Part shown: piece by piece, positions 17,609 through 26,032 of the stretch
How positions within the stretch are numbered: the first letter of the stretch is position 1
How the letters are laid out: the number at the start of each line of letters is the position of its first letter
Source: Modestobacter marinus
GTDB taxonomy: Bacteria > Actinomycetota > Actinomycetes > Mycobacteriales > Geodermatophilaceae
Direction of reading: 5' to 3'
Assembly: GCF_019799945.1 (NCBI RefSeq)
Contig: NZ_JABGCH010000007.1
Location: forward strand, 114,390-178,389
Length of the DNA: 64,000 nucleotides
Notes under the pieces: generated by a model
Told to the model about the DNA's origin: nothing
What the model saw: the letters and a program-made list of their open reading frames with translations, nothing else
Databases searched by the model: none
Program-made: the position numbers and the translations under genes

Positions 17609-19132
17609 TCAGTCGGTGGCGCGGTTGCGCGCGGTCTCCCGCTCCCCCGCCGTCGCCGGGTCGAGGCTGCCCCCGGCCGCCAGCCGGCTGCGCCGCCGTC
17701 CGTAGACGAAGTAGAGGCCGATCCCGAGGGCCATCCAGACGACGAACCGGAGCCACGTCTCGCCCGGCAGGTTCGCCATCAGCCAGAGGCAGGCCGCCGC
17801 CGAGACCCACGGCAGCACCTGGACCATCGGCACCCGGAAGGTGCGGGGCAGCTCCGGCCGAGTTCGACGCAGGACCCAGACACCGATCGACACGAGAACG
17901 AAGGCGAACAGCGTGCCGATGTTGACCAGCGAGGCGAGCTCCTCCAGCGGCACCACGGCGGCGAGGAACGCGACGAAGACCCCGGTGACGATCGTGATCT
18001 TGTAGGGCGTGCCGTAGCGCGGGTGCACGGCGGCGAAGGCGGGGGGCAGCAGGTGGTCGCGGCTCATGGCGAACAGCACCCGCGACTGGCCGAGCATGAG
18101 GATCATGACCACCGACGTCAGCCCGGCCAGTGCGCCGAGGGAGATGATCCCGGCGAAGATCGGCAGCCCGACGCTGGAGAAGGCCTCGGCCAGTGGTGCC
18201 TCGGCCGACAGCTCCGAGTAGCGCTGCATGCCGACGACGACCAGCGAGACCGCGACGTAGAGCGCGGTGCAGATGACCAGCGAGCCGATGATCCCGCGGG
18301 GCATGTCCTTGGCCGGGTCCTTGGTCTCCTCCGCCGCGGTGGCCACGATGTCGAAGCCGATGAAGGCGAAGAACACGATCGACGCACCGGCGATGACCCC
18401 GCCCCAGCCGAAGGTGCCCGGCATGAAGCCGAACAGCGTCTGGACGAGCGGCGCGTCCCAGCCGCTGGCGTCCGCCGCCGGGGGCTGCGCCGGTGGCACG
18501 AACGGCGTGTAGTTGGCCGCCTTGACGAAGAAGACGCCGACGGCGATCACGAGCAGGACGATGGCCACCTTGATCGCCACGATCACCGACGTCACCCGGG
18601 AGGACAGCTTGATGCCGAGCACCAGCACAGCTGTCATCACCGCGACGATGACGATGGCCGGGATGTTGAACCTCGCTTCGTCCCCGGCGATGGACGTCGG
18701 AAGCGGGACCCCCAGGTCGCCCAGCAGCTGGTTGAGGTAGCCGGACCAGCCGACCGCCACCGTGGCGGCGCCCAGCGCCAGCTCCAGGACCAGGTCCCAG
18801 CCGATGATCCAGGCGACGAACTCGCCGAAGGTGGCGTAGGAGAAGGTGTAGGCCGAGCCTGCCACCGGGACGGTGGAGGCGAACTCGGCATAGCAGAGCG
18901 CGGCCAGACCACAGACCACACCGGCGATCACGAAGGAGATGGCGACGGCGGGGCCGGACTGGTCACGGGCGACGACCCCGGTCAGCACGAAGATGCCGGT
19001 GCCGATGATCACCCCGACCCCGAAGACAGCGAGGTCCAGGCCGGACAGGTGCCGCTTGAGCCGATGACCCGGTTCGTCGGTGTCCCGAATGGAGTCCTCG
19101 ACGCTCTTGACCCGCGCCCGGTTGGTGGCCAC
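17609..19132 (-). CDS. APC-superfamily amino-acid permease (cationic amino-acid transporter type)
   Basis: 507 residues with about 12 to 13 membrane helices. The family signature GVIIGTGIFVLTG in helix 1 and CYAEFAS in helix 3 are present, as is the FFAFIGFDIVATAAEE block typical of the CAT/YfnA group. Likely substrate is a cationic or neutral amino acid; specificity cannot be read. I chose GTG at 19132 with GAGAGGGGGA upstream; the open frame to 19327 runs through the divergent corA promoter. Confidence 0.9.
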   Translation of the reverse strand: MATNRARVKSVEDSIRDTDEPGHRLKRHLSGLDLAVFGVGVIIGTGIFVLTGVVARDQSGPAVAISFVIAGVVCGLAALCYAEFASTVPVAGSAYTFSYATFGEFVAWIIGWDLVLELALGAATVAVGWSGYLNQLLGDLGVPLPTSIAGDEARFNIPAIVIVAVMTAVLVLGIKLSSRVTSVIVAIKVAIVLLVIAVGVFFVKAANYTPFVPPAQPPAADASGWDAPLVQTLFGFMPGTFGWGGVIAGASIVFFAFIGFDIVATAAEETKDPAKDMPRGIIGSLVICTALYVAVSLVVVGMQRYSELSAEAPLAEAFSSVGLPIFAGIISLGALAGLTSVVMILMLGQSRVLFAMSRDHLLPPAFAAVHPRYGTPYKITIVTGVFVAFLAAVVPLEELASLVNIGTLFAFVLVSIGVWVLRRTRPELPRTFRVPMVQVLPWVSAAACLWLMANLPGETWLRFVVWMALGIGLYFVYGRRRSRLAAGGSLDPATAGERETARNRATD

Positions 19133-19284
19133 CCGGTCCCCCTCTCGAGCGGCCGGCGTGCGGGACGCCGCCCGGCTGGTGATCATGGTCTGGAGGCAGG
19201 GTCCCACGGGTCCCGCCGTCCCGCACGGCGCGCGACGGACCGGGCCACCGGCAGGTGACCGCCCGCCACGACGAGGAGGTCCCG

Positions 19285-20391
19285 GTGCCCGACACCGAGC
19301 GCACGACCAGCACGACGACCGCTGCACCCACCGCGCTGGCGCCGACGCTCCGGCCCCGGCCGGCGCGCGCGCCGCGGGAGGAGCTCCGGACCCGGCAGAG
19401 CGACGACCCGGTCGTCGACTGCGCCGTGTACGTGGGCGGCCAGCGGCAGGACGTCGATCCCGCCCGTGCCCTGGAGGTGGCCCGTGAGCGCGGCGGCTTC
19501 GTCTGGCTGGGGCTGCACGAGCCGACCGAGGACGAGCTCACCGCGATCGCCGCGCACTACGGCCTGCACCCGCTCGCCGTGGAGGACGCCGTCTACGCCC
19601 ACCAGCGGCCGAAGCTGGAGCGCTACGACGACCAGCTGTTCATGGTGTTCAAGACCGCCCGCTACGTGGAGCACGAGGAGCTGACGCCCACCAGCGAGGT
19701 GGTCATGACCGGGGAGATCATGACCTTCCTCGGCCCGGACCACCTGATCACCGTCCGGCACGGCAGTCACGGTGAGCTGGCCGCGCTGCGGCGCGCGCTC
19801 GAGCAGCAGCCGGAGCTGCTGTGCCACGGGCCGGCCGCCGTCCTGTACGCGATCGCCGACCACGTCGTCGACGACTTCGTCGAGGTGGCCGAGGCCGTGG
19901 AGGACGACGTCGAGGAGCTGGAGGTCTCGGTGTTCAGCCCGTCCCGCTCCGACGACACCGGGCGGATCTACCAGCTCAAGCGCGAGCTGATGCAGCTGCG
20001 CCGGGCGGTGGGACCGCTGGAGGTGCCGCTGACGACGCTCGCCGAGCGTCCGCTGGACCTGGTGCCCGAGGCGATGCGCTCCTACTTCCGCGACGTGCAG
20101 GACCACGCACTGCGCACCCGCGACCAGGTGACCGGGCTCGACGAGCTGCTGTCGAACATCCTGCAGGCGTCCCTGGCGCGGACGTCGGTGTCGCAGAACG
20201 AGGACATGCGGAAGATCTCGGCCTGGGCCGGCGTGATCGCGACCCCGACCCTCATCGCCGGGATCTACGGGATGAACTTCGAGCACATGCCGGAGCTGAC
20301 CTGGCGCTTCGGGTATCCGCTGTGCCTGCTGCTCATGCTGGCGATCTGCGCCGGGCTGTACTCCGGCTTCAAGCGCAGCGGCTGGATCTAG
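19285..20391 (+). CDS. corA: CorA-family magnesium/cobalt transporter
   Basis: 368 residues. A long acidic cytoplasmic N-domain is followed by two C-terminal helices with the pore signature YGMNF and periplasmic loop EHMPEL. The terminal basic KRSGW motif is typical. I prefer GTG at 19285 because GACGAGGAGG lies 5-6 bases upstream; an in-frame GTG at 19255 would add ten residues. It is divergent from the permease. The stop codon is 8 bp before a palindromic element. Confidence 0.93.
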   Translation: MPDTERTTSTTTAAPTALAPTLRPRPARAPREELRTRQSDDPVVDCAVYVGGQRQDVDPARALEVARERGGFVWLGLHEPTEDELTAIAAHYGLHPLAVEDAVYAHQRPKLERYDDQLFMVFKTARYVEHEELTPTSEVVMTGEIMTFLGPDHLITVRHGSHGELAALRRALEQQPELLCHGPAAVLYAIADHVVDDFVEVAEAVEDDVEELEVSVFSPSRSDDTGRIYQLKRELMQLRRAVGPLEVPLTTLAERPLDLVPEAMRSYFRDVQDHALRTRDQVTGLDELLSNILQASLARTSVSQNEDMRKISAWAGVIATPTLIAGIYGMNFEHMPELTWRFGYPLCLLLMLAICAGLYSGFKRSGWI

Positions 20392-20399
20392 CGCGGGGG

Positions 20400-20462
20400 C
20401 CGCCGTTGTGCGCTGATGGCTGCCTCATCCCGGCTGAGGCACCTCCGAGCGCACGACGGCGG
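20400..20462. repeat. Palindromic element P1 upstream of the DUF559 gene
   Basis: An imperfect 63-bp inverted repeat: outer arms CCGCCGT-GTGCGCT match exactly apart from one base, and inner arms TGCCTCA/TGAGGCA match. It shares CGTTGTGCGCTGATGG, in the same orientation, with element P2 at 21381-21438. Confidence 0.85.
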
Positions 20463-20512
20463 GCTGTGGACGGCGCCGGCGCGGCTCCCGCCCGATCCGT
20501 CACCGTGGTCGG

Positions 20513-21394
20513 GTGCCCGTTCCGGCTGTCGTGCCCGACCCGCTGCGTCGACGCCCCTTCCGCGGCACCGCGGCGATCTCCCGCGGACTGCTGACCCGCG
20601 CGCAGCTGCGCAGCAGCCCGTGGCGGCGGCTCTTCCGCGACGTGTACGCGCACCAGGACCTCGAGCCGACCCACGAGCTGAGGATCCAGGCGGCGGCGCT
20701 GCTGTACCCGCACGCCGTGGTGAGCGGCCGCAGCGCCGCCGTCCTCTGGGAGGTGCCGCTGGCCGGTCCGGACGACGACGTCGAGCTCTCCTCGTTCCCC
20801 GGCGCCACACCGGTGCGCACCGCGGGGATCCGCATGCGCCGCGCCGACCTGGAGGAACGGCACGTCCTCCGGCATGCGGGCATGTGGGTCGCCAGCCCGG
20901 AGGCGACGGCGGTGGAACTGGCGGGCGGACGGGACCTCGACGATGCCGTGGCCGCCGTCGATCAGCTGGTGGTGCTGGGCGGTGCGGACCTGACCGACGT
21001 GCGCCGGCTGGCGGACGCCGCCCTCGGCCCCGGGTGCCGTCGGGCGCGCCAGGCCTGCGCACTCGCCGACGGCAAGGCAGAGTCACCGCAGGAGACCCGA
21101 CTCCGGCTGCTCATCGGGCGCAGCGACCTCCCGACCCCCGTGGCCCAGTACCGCGTGCGGGCCGGTTCGCGGTTCGTGGCGAAGGTGGACTTCGGCTGGC
21201 CGGAGCACCGCGTCGCCGTCGAGTACGACGGGCTGTGGCACAACGACCCCAGGCAGTTCGTCCTCGACCGGCAACGGCTCAACCGGCTCACCGCAGCAGG
21301 CTGGCGCGTGGTCTTCGTGACCGCGGCCGACCTGCACCGGCGGGACCAGCTCATCGCCCGCATCGCCCGCGCGCTGACCACCGTTGTGCGCTGA
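20513..21394 (+). CDS. DUF559/Vsr-like nuclease-domain protein with AbiEi-like N-terminus
   Basis: 293 residues. The N-terminal ~90 residues (ISRGLLTRAQLRSSPWRRLF, then HAVVSGRSAAVLW) resemble the winged-helix domain of AbiEi-type antitoxins. The C-terminal ~100 residues resemble the PD-(D/E)XK DUF559 fold: RFVAKVDFGWPEHRVAVEYDG and RQRLNRLTAAGWRVVFVT provide the Asp, Glu and downstream basic region. The gene is bracketed by elements P1 and P2; its last codons and TGA are formed by P2. GTG at 20513 is the first good start. Role unknown; a selfish or defence nuclease is plausible. Confidence 0.8.
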   Translation: MPVPAVVPDPLRRRPFRGTAAISRGLLTRAQLRSSPWRRLFRDVYAHQDLEPTHELRIQAAALLYPHAVVSGRSAAVLWEVPLAGPDDDVELSSFPGATPVRTAGIRMRRADLEERHVLRHAGMWVASPEATAVELAGGRDLDDAVAAVDQLVVLGGADLTDVRRLADAALGPGCRRARQACALADGKAESPQETRLRLLIGRSDLPTPVAQYRVRAGSRFVAKVDFGWPEHRVAVEYDGLWHNDPRQFVLDRQRLNRLTAAGWRVVFVTAADLHRRDQLIARIARALTTVVR

Positions 21395-21438
21395 TGGTCG
21401 CCTCGAGCCCGGATGAGGCAGCCACCAGCGCACAACGG
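21381..21438. repeat. Palindromic element P2 overlapping the DUF559 gene end
   Basis: A 58-bp inverted repeat with perfect 13-bp outer arms CCGTTGTGCGCTG and related inner arms around GCCTC/GAGGC. The DUF559 gene uses it for its last codons and stop (GTT GTG CGC TGA). Confidence 0.9.
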
Positions 21439-21447
21439 CGCGCGCCC

Positions 21448-22281
21448 TCAGGGGGACTTGGCGGCGACGACGGCGTCGTAGACCACCCGGCGCGGCATCC
21501 CGGTCCGCTCCACCACCGCGCGGATCGCGTCCTTGCGGGTGGCCCCGGCGGCCTCCTCCGCGGCCACGTCGGCGGCGAGCTCCGCCGGCCCGAGCGTCAC
21601 CGGCGCGGGGGTCGCGCCGGCCACCACCAGGGTGACCTCCCCGCGCACGCCGTCGGCGGCCCACGCGGCGAGGTCCGAGAGCGAGCCGCGGCGCACCTCC
21701 TCGTGGGTCTTGGTGAGCTCCCGGCAGACGGCGGCGGCCCGGTCGTCGCCGAAGACGGCGGCGAGGTCGGTGAGCGCGTCGGCCAGCCGGTGCGGCGACT
21801 CGAAGAACACCATCGTGCGGCGCTCCCCGGCCAGCGGCGCCAGCGCGGTGCGCCGCCCCTTGCGCGGCAGGAAGCCCTCGAAGCAGAAGCGGTCGCAGGG
21901 CAGGCCGGACACCGCCAGCGCGGTGACGACGGCGGAGGGCCCGGGCACCGAGGTGACCTCGACGCCGGCCTCGATGGCGGCCCGCACCAGCGTGTACCCC
22001 GGGTCGGACACCGAGGGCATGCCGGCGTCGGTGAGCAGCAGGACGGTGGCCCCCTCGGTCAGCGCGGTGACCAGGCCGGGCAGCCGCTGCTTCTCCACCG
22101 ACTCGTGGAAGGTCACCACCCGCCCGGTGAAGGTGACCCCGAGGTCCTGGGCCAGCCGGTGCAGGCGCCGGGTGTCCTCGACGGCGAGCACGTCGGCCTC
22201 GGCCATCGCCGTCCGCAGCCGGGAGCCCACGTCGCCGGGCTGACCGAGCGGAGCGCCGCCGAGCACGAGTCGTCCGAGCAC
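21448..22281 (-). CDS. rsmI: 16S rRNA (cytidine1402-2'-O)-methyltransferase
   Basis: 277 residues, a tetrapyrrole-methylase-fold SAM enzyme. The N-terminal GGAPLGQPGDVGSR and AVEDTRRL, the LLTDAGMPSVSDPG loop and FFESPHRLADAL are family signatures. It modifies C1402 in the decoding centre. It is convergent with the DUF559 gene, with P2 between them, and divergent from the mannosyltransferase gene. Confidence 0.95.
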   Translation of the reverse strand: MLGRLVLGGAPLGQPGDVGSRLRTAMAEADVLAVEDTRRLHRLAQDLGVTFTGRVVTFHESVEKQRLPGLVTALTEGATVLLLTDAGMPSVSDPGYTLVRAAIEAGVEVTSVPGPSAVVTALAVSGLPCDRFCFEGFLPRKGRRTALAPLAGERRTMVFFESPHRLADALTDLAAVFGDDRAAAVCRELTKTHEEVRRGSLSDLAAWAADGVRGEVTLVVAGATPAPVTLGPAELAADVAAEEAAGATRKDAIRAVVERTGMPRRVVYDAVVAAKSP

Positions 22282-22311
22282 GCGCCGAGCCTGTCACGCC
22301 GGTTGCCGTGA

Positions 22312-22375
22312 CCCCGCCTGCAGGGGCCAGGCGCGAGCTCGCGAGTGCCGAGGGGCAGGCGGGTCCGTTCACTAC
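22312..22375. repeat. Gene-end intergenic repeat, copy d
   Basis: Minus-strand blocks GAACGGACCCGCC, GCACTCGCGAGCTCGCG and CCCCTGCAGGCGGGG match the block order of the other copies. It lies between rsmI and the O-mannosyltransferase gene, so this copy is next to gene starts, not ends. Confidence 0.35.
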
Positions 22376-22385
22376 CCTGGCCGTC

Positions 22386-23909
22386 ATGGCGGTGCTGGCC
22401 CCGGAGCGGCTCGACGAGGCTCCCGGGGACCCCTGGCCCCGCCGGTTCCCGCCGCTGCCGCGCCGCCGCCGGCAGGTCGTCCCACCGCTGCCGCACGACC
22501 GCCTGCTGGCCGCGGTGCTCACCGCGGTGCTGGGCGTGGCCACGTTCGTCACCCGGCTCTGGGACCTCGGCTACCCGGCCGACCGGGTCTTCGACGAGGC
22601 CTACTACCCGCCCGAGGCGCACGAGATCCTCGAGCTCGGCTACGAGTACAACCGCGGCTACACGTTCATCGTCCACCCGCCGCTGGGCAAGGTCCTCATC
22701 GCGGCCGGGGAGCAGCTGTTCGGCTACAACTCCTTCGGCTGGCGGGTGCCGAGCGCGGTCGCCGGCACCATCGCCGTCGTCATCCTGGTGCGGCTGGCCC
22801 GCCGGCTGACCGGATCGACCCTGCTCGGGCTGGTCGCGGGCCTGCTGCTGGCGCTGGACGGCTTCTCGTTCAGCCTGGGCCGCATCGGTCTGCTCGACGT
22901 CTTCCTGCAGGTCTTCGTGGTCGGCGCGGTCGCCTGCCTGGCGGTCGACCGGGACGCGGTGCGCCGGCGGATCCGGAACGGCGCTGACCGGGTCACCGCC
23001 ACCGGCTTCCACCTCGGCCCCCGGGGCTGGCGCCTCGCGGCCGGCGTGCTGTTCGGCTGCGCCGGGGCGGTCAAGTGGAGCGGCGTCTACTTCCTCGCCC
23101 TCTGCGCCGTGCTGTCGCTGTGGTGGGACCGGTCGGCGTGGCGGGAGGCCGGGGTGGCCCGGCCGGCCGCGGTGGCGCTGCGGCGGGGACTGCCCGGCGC
23201 GACGTGGGCACTGGCCGTGCTCCCGGTGCTCACCTACCTGGCCACCTTCACCGGCTGGTTCCGCGGCGAGAACGCGCAGGGCCGGCACTGGGCCGCGCTG
23301 CACCCGGACACCGCCGTCCCGTGGGTGCCCGACGCGCTCCGGTCGCTGTGGCACATGCACGGTGAGTGGCTGCGCTTCCACAACGGCCTGTCCAGCCCGC
23401 ACCCCTGGGAGTCCGGCCCGTGGTCGTGGCTGGTCACCGGCCGGCCGATCCTGCTGTGGAACCCGCAGGGACTCACCGCCGCCGACGGCGGCCAGGTGGT
23501 CCGGTACATCCTGATGGTCGGGACGCCGACGCTCTGGTTCCTCTTCGTCCCCGCGATGCTCTGGCTGCTGTGGCGGATCGTCGCCCGGCACGACCCAGCC
23601 GCCCTGGTCGCGGCCACCGGCATCGCGGCCGGCTGGCTGACCTGGTTCGTCAACCTCGACCGGACGATGTTCCTCTTCTACATGGCCCCCGCGGTGCCGT
23701 TCTTCGTGCTCGCGGTGACCCTGCTGCTGCAGGACGTCATCGGTCCCCGGGAGGCGAGCGCGTTCCGCCGTCAGGTGGGTTTGGCCGCGGTCTGCCTCTA
23801 CCTCGCCGTCGTCGCGATGACCTTCGCCTTCTTCTACCCGGTGCTCACCGGGCAGCCGCTCTCGCACACCGAGTGGCTGCAGCGGATGTGGTTCCCGTCC
23901 TGGTTCTGA
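22386..23909 (+). CDS. pmt: Dolichyl/polyprenyl-phosphate-mannose protein O-mannosyltransferase
   Basis: 507 residues, GT39 family. Transfers mannose from polyprenyl-phosphate-mannose to Ser/Thr of secreted proteins. The catalytic FDEAYYPPEAHEIL loop follows the first helix (WDLGYPADRVFDE), and about ten hydrophobic segments follow. C-terminal WNPQGL and LDRTMFLFYMAP blocks match the actinobacterial enzymes. Start is ATG at 22386. The rsmI-pmt divergent arrangement is conserved in actinobacteria. Secreted Ser/Thr-rich proteins such as the PKD protein would be candidate substrates (inference). Confidence 0.93.
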   Translation: MAVLAPERLDEAPGDPWPRRFPPLPRRRRQVVPPLPHDRLLAAVLTAVLGVATFVTRLWDLGYPADRVFDEAYYPPEAHEILELGYEYNRGYTFIVHPPLGKVLIAAGEQLFGYNSFGWRVPSAVAGTIAVVILVRLARRLTGSTLLGLVAGLLLALDGFSFSLGRIGLLDVFLQVFVVGAVACLAVDRDAVRRRIRNGADRVTATGFHLGPRGWRLAAGVLFGCAGAVKWSGVYFLALCAVLSLWWDRSAWREAGVARPAAVALRRGLPGATWALAVLPVLTYLATFTGWFRGENAQGRHWAALHPDTAVPWVPDALRSLWHMHGEWLRFHNGLSSPHPWESGPWSWLVTGRPILLWNPQGLTAADGGQVVRYILMVGTPTLWFLFVPAMLWLLWRIVARHDPAALVAATGIAAGWLTWFVNLDRTMFLFYMAPAVPFFVLAVTLLLQDVIGPREASAFRRQVGLAAVCLYLAVVAMTFAFFYPVLTGQPLSHTEWLQRMWFPSWF

Positions 23910-23913
23910 CCGG

Positions 23914-24615
23914 TCAGTACAGCGCGACCGACAGGGGTGCCGAGCGCGGCCGCCGGGAGGCGTGCGACAGCTCGTCGACCGGCGGCAGCGGTGCGGGCGC
24001 CAGGTCGATGACCATGCGGGTGGGCGCGAACGCCTCCGCGTAGCCGATCCGGGCCTGCGCTCCCCAGTGCCGGGCCGAGGCGACGACGGCGTCGGGCTCG
24101 ACCATCGCCGACATCTCCACCTGCGAGGCGTGCGCCCGCAGCGCCGCGAGCTTGCCGGACAGGAAGGCCGTCACGTCGACGAACGTCGTGGGGCTGAACG
24201 TCAGCGTCGACGGGCTCTGGTAGTGCAGCACCCGCGAGAGCCGGCGGGCGGCCGACAGCGTCGCCGCGGCGACCGCGCGGTGGTCCTGGTGGCTGTCGTC
24301 GGGGGCGTGCACGTACACGACCTCGGCGTCGGTCTCCTCGATCGCGCGCTCCACGATCGCGACCGTGGCGGCGTCCGGGGTGACCGTGCAGTCGCGCAGC
24401 CCGCCCCACATCAGCCGGGCACCCAGCGTGCGGGCGGCCTCCTGCTGCTCGGCGCGCCGGCCGACGACCGCGGCGTCGTCCCCGGGCCCGTTCTCGCCGC
24501 CGGTCATCACCAGCATCGTCACCGCGTCACCGGCGGCGGAGTGGGCGAGCAGCGTCGCGCCGCAGCCCAGCTCGACGTCGTCGGGGTGCGCCCCCACCGC
24601 GAGGACCCTACGCAT
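23914..24615 (-). CDS. PIG-L/LmbE-family zinc deacetylase
   Basis: About 233 residues. Zinc ligands: AHPDDVELGCG near the N-terminus and HAPDDSHQDHRA around residue 100. Family members remove N-acetyl groups from sugars (GlcNAc-inositol, mycothiol conjugates, glycan precursors). I chose ATG at 24615; GTG at 24624 is also open. It overlaps the 3' end of the secreted-protein gene by 8 bp, so the two are probably coupled. A glycan role fits the nearby glycosylation genes. Confidence 0.88.
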   Translation of the reverse strand: MRRVLAVGAHPDDVELGCGATLLAHSAAGDAVTMLVMTGGENGPGDDAAVVGRRAEQQEAARTLGARLMWGGLRDCTVTPDAATVAIVERAIEETDAEVVYVHAPDDSHQDHRAVAAATLSAARRLSRVLHYQSPSTLTFSPTTFVDVTAFLSGKLAALRAHASQVEMSAMVEPDAVVASARHWGAQARIGYAEAFAPTRMVIDLAPAPLPPVDELSHASRRPRSAPLSVALY

Positions 24616-25198
24616 CGTCGCCACCGTCCCGGACCGGCGCGCCGACCCCCGCCAGCGCCCGCCGGCGGGCCCGGTGGACGGCGAACGCGCCGACCAGCCC
24701 GGCGACGGCCACGGCGATCGCCGGCCCCGTCCCGTTGCCCTCCTCGGGCAGCTCGGTCGACGGCGGGCAGGTCGTCACGCCGTTGGTCCAGGCCCAGCCG
24801 AAGAACACGAACTTCCCGTCGAGGTACCAGGAGGGACCGCCCATGTACTCGGACTTCGTCAGCGTCACGGAGAAGGCGCCGTGCCTGGTACCCGACACGA
24901 AGCTGGTCGGCTGGCCGCCGTTGTACTTCGCGGGCGAGATGGTGTTCCAGGTGCCGACGGGGATCGGCTCGGTGCTCCGCGCGGAGTTGGTGTAGCCGAG
25001 GACGGCCGTGTACGTCCCGTCGGGGTTCTGCCGGAGGCAGTCGAGGACGGGCGTGATCGTCCCGTCCCCCGGGGCGGCCGAAGCCGTGCCCGGGACGGCG
25101 AGCAGCCCCACGAGGGCGAGGACCGCGACCAGCGCGGCACGGGCCAGGCGGGCGCGTCCACGCCGCTGCCTCGATGACCTTCTCGGGCCGTCCATCAC
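24608..25198 (-). CDS. Secreted protein with C-terminal membrane anchor
   Basis: 196 residues (GTG 25198 or ATG 25195). A basic N-region and hydrophobic core LARAALVAVLALVGLLAVP end at a likely signal-peptidase site TASAAPG. The ~100-residue mature domain has two Cys (LDCLRQN, TTCPPS) that could form a disulfide and an aromatic motif WYLDGKFVFFGW. The C-terminus reads STELPEEGNGTG, a hydrophobic helix, then HRARRRA, the layout of a sortase or exosortase sorting tail, though LPEEG is not canonical. It lies directly downstream of the exosortase-like operon. Confidence 0.8.
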   Translation of the reverse strand: MMDGPRRSSRQRRGRARLARAALVAVLALVGLLAVPGTASAAPGDGTITPVLDCLRQNPDGTYTAVLGYTNSARSTEPIPVGTWNTISPAKYNGGQPTSFVSGTRHGAFSVTLTKSEYMGGPSWYLDGKFVFFGWAWTNGVTTCPPSTELPEEGNGTGPAIAVAVAGLVGAFAVHRARRRALAGVGAPVRDGGDDA

Positions 25199-25286
25199 AT
25201 GCGTCCTCGGCTCCGGGGCGGTGGACCCGCCCGACCTGGACCCATCGGCACGTCGGGCGGGCGGCTCGAGGCCCCGGTCCGGGAGC

Positions 25287-25300
25287 CCCCCGATCGGGGG
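25287..25300 (-). terminator. GC palindrome after the exosortase operon
   Basis: CCCCCGATCGGGGG lies 9 bp beyond the last gene (HAD hydrolase). It forms a 5-bp stem with a 4-nt loop. It separates the five-gene operon from the secreted-protein gene. Confidence 0.4.
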
Positions 25301-25309
25301 ACTCGTCGG

Positions 25310-26032
25310 CTACCGGGCGGGGACCGCGCCCAGCACACCCAGGGCGAGCGCGGCGGCCGCGGGGAAGGAGTCGGTGACCGCCCAGGCGGGCGGCTCGTCG
25401 GGGGCGGACGCGTACTCGCCCTGCCGGACGCGGATCGCGCGGGCCCCCACCGCCGCGGCGACGGCGACGTCCTTGCCGGGCCGGTCGCCGATCACCAGCA
25501 GCCGGTCGGGGGGCAGGCCGAGCCGTGCCGCGACCGCGAGGAGCCCCGCGGGGTGCGGCTTGCGGGCCGGCCGCCCGCCGACCGCGTCGGAGACGACGAC
25601 CACCGGGAGCAGCGGCTCCAGGCCGGTCGCCGCCAGCTTCGCCGCCTGGATGCGCGGGTGGCCGTCGGTGAGGCACGCCAGCGGCGCGGCGGCGGCGAGC
25701 GCGCGCAGCGCGTCCTCGGCTCCGGGGTAGGGCGTCAGCCGGGCCGGGGTGTGCGCGGTGAACGCCGCCACCAGCGCCGGGACGTACCCGGGCAGGTCCG
25801 CGGCCGGCACGCCGACGGCGAGCAGGGCGCGGTCGATCGTGCCGCCGGTGTCCGAGCCGGCGGCGAGCTCCTGGCGCAGGGCGGCGGTGACGGCGGCACC
25901 GTCCAGCCCGGCGCGCTGCGCCTCGGCTCCGACCGCGGTGGCGGCGGAGGCCAGGTAGTCGGCCTGCGGGTAGAGCGTGTCGTCGAGGTCGACCACGACC
26001 CCCAGCGGCGGCGGTCCGGTCCAGCCGGTCAC
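25310..26032 (-). CDS. HAD-superfamily hydrolase
   Basis: About 240 residues. Motif I VVVDLDDTLYPQ, motif II LTDGHPRIQ, motif III Lys in ARKPHPAG and motif IV VIGDRPGKDVAVA give a complete phosphatase active site with a helical cap. GTG at 26032 overlaps the wecB-like stop as GTGA, the fifth gene of a coupled operon. Function by context: dephosphorylation of a sugar-phosphate or nucleotide-sugar intermediate. Confidence 0.85.
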   Translation of the reverse strand: MTGWTGPPPLGVVVDLDDTLYPQADYLASAATAVGAEAQRAGLDGAAVTAALRQELAAGSDTGGTIDRALLAVGVPAADLPGYVPALVAAFTAHTPARLTPYPGAEDALRALAAAAPLACLTDGHPRIQAAKLAATGLEPLLPVVVVSDAVGGRPARKPHPAGLLAVAARLGLPPDRLLVIGDRPGKDVAVAAAVGARAIRVRQGEYASAPDEPPAWAVTDSFPAAAALALGVLGAVPAR

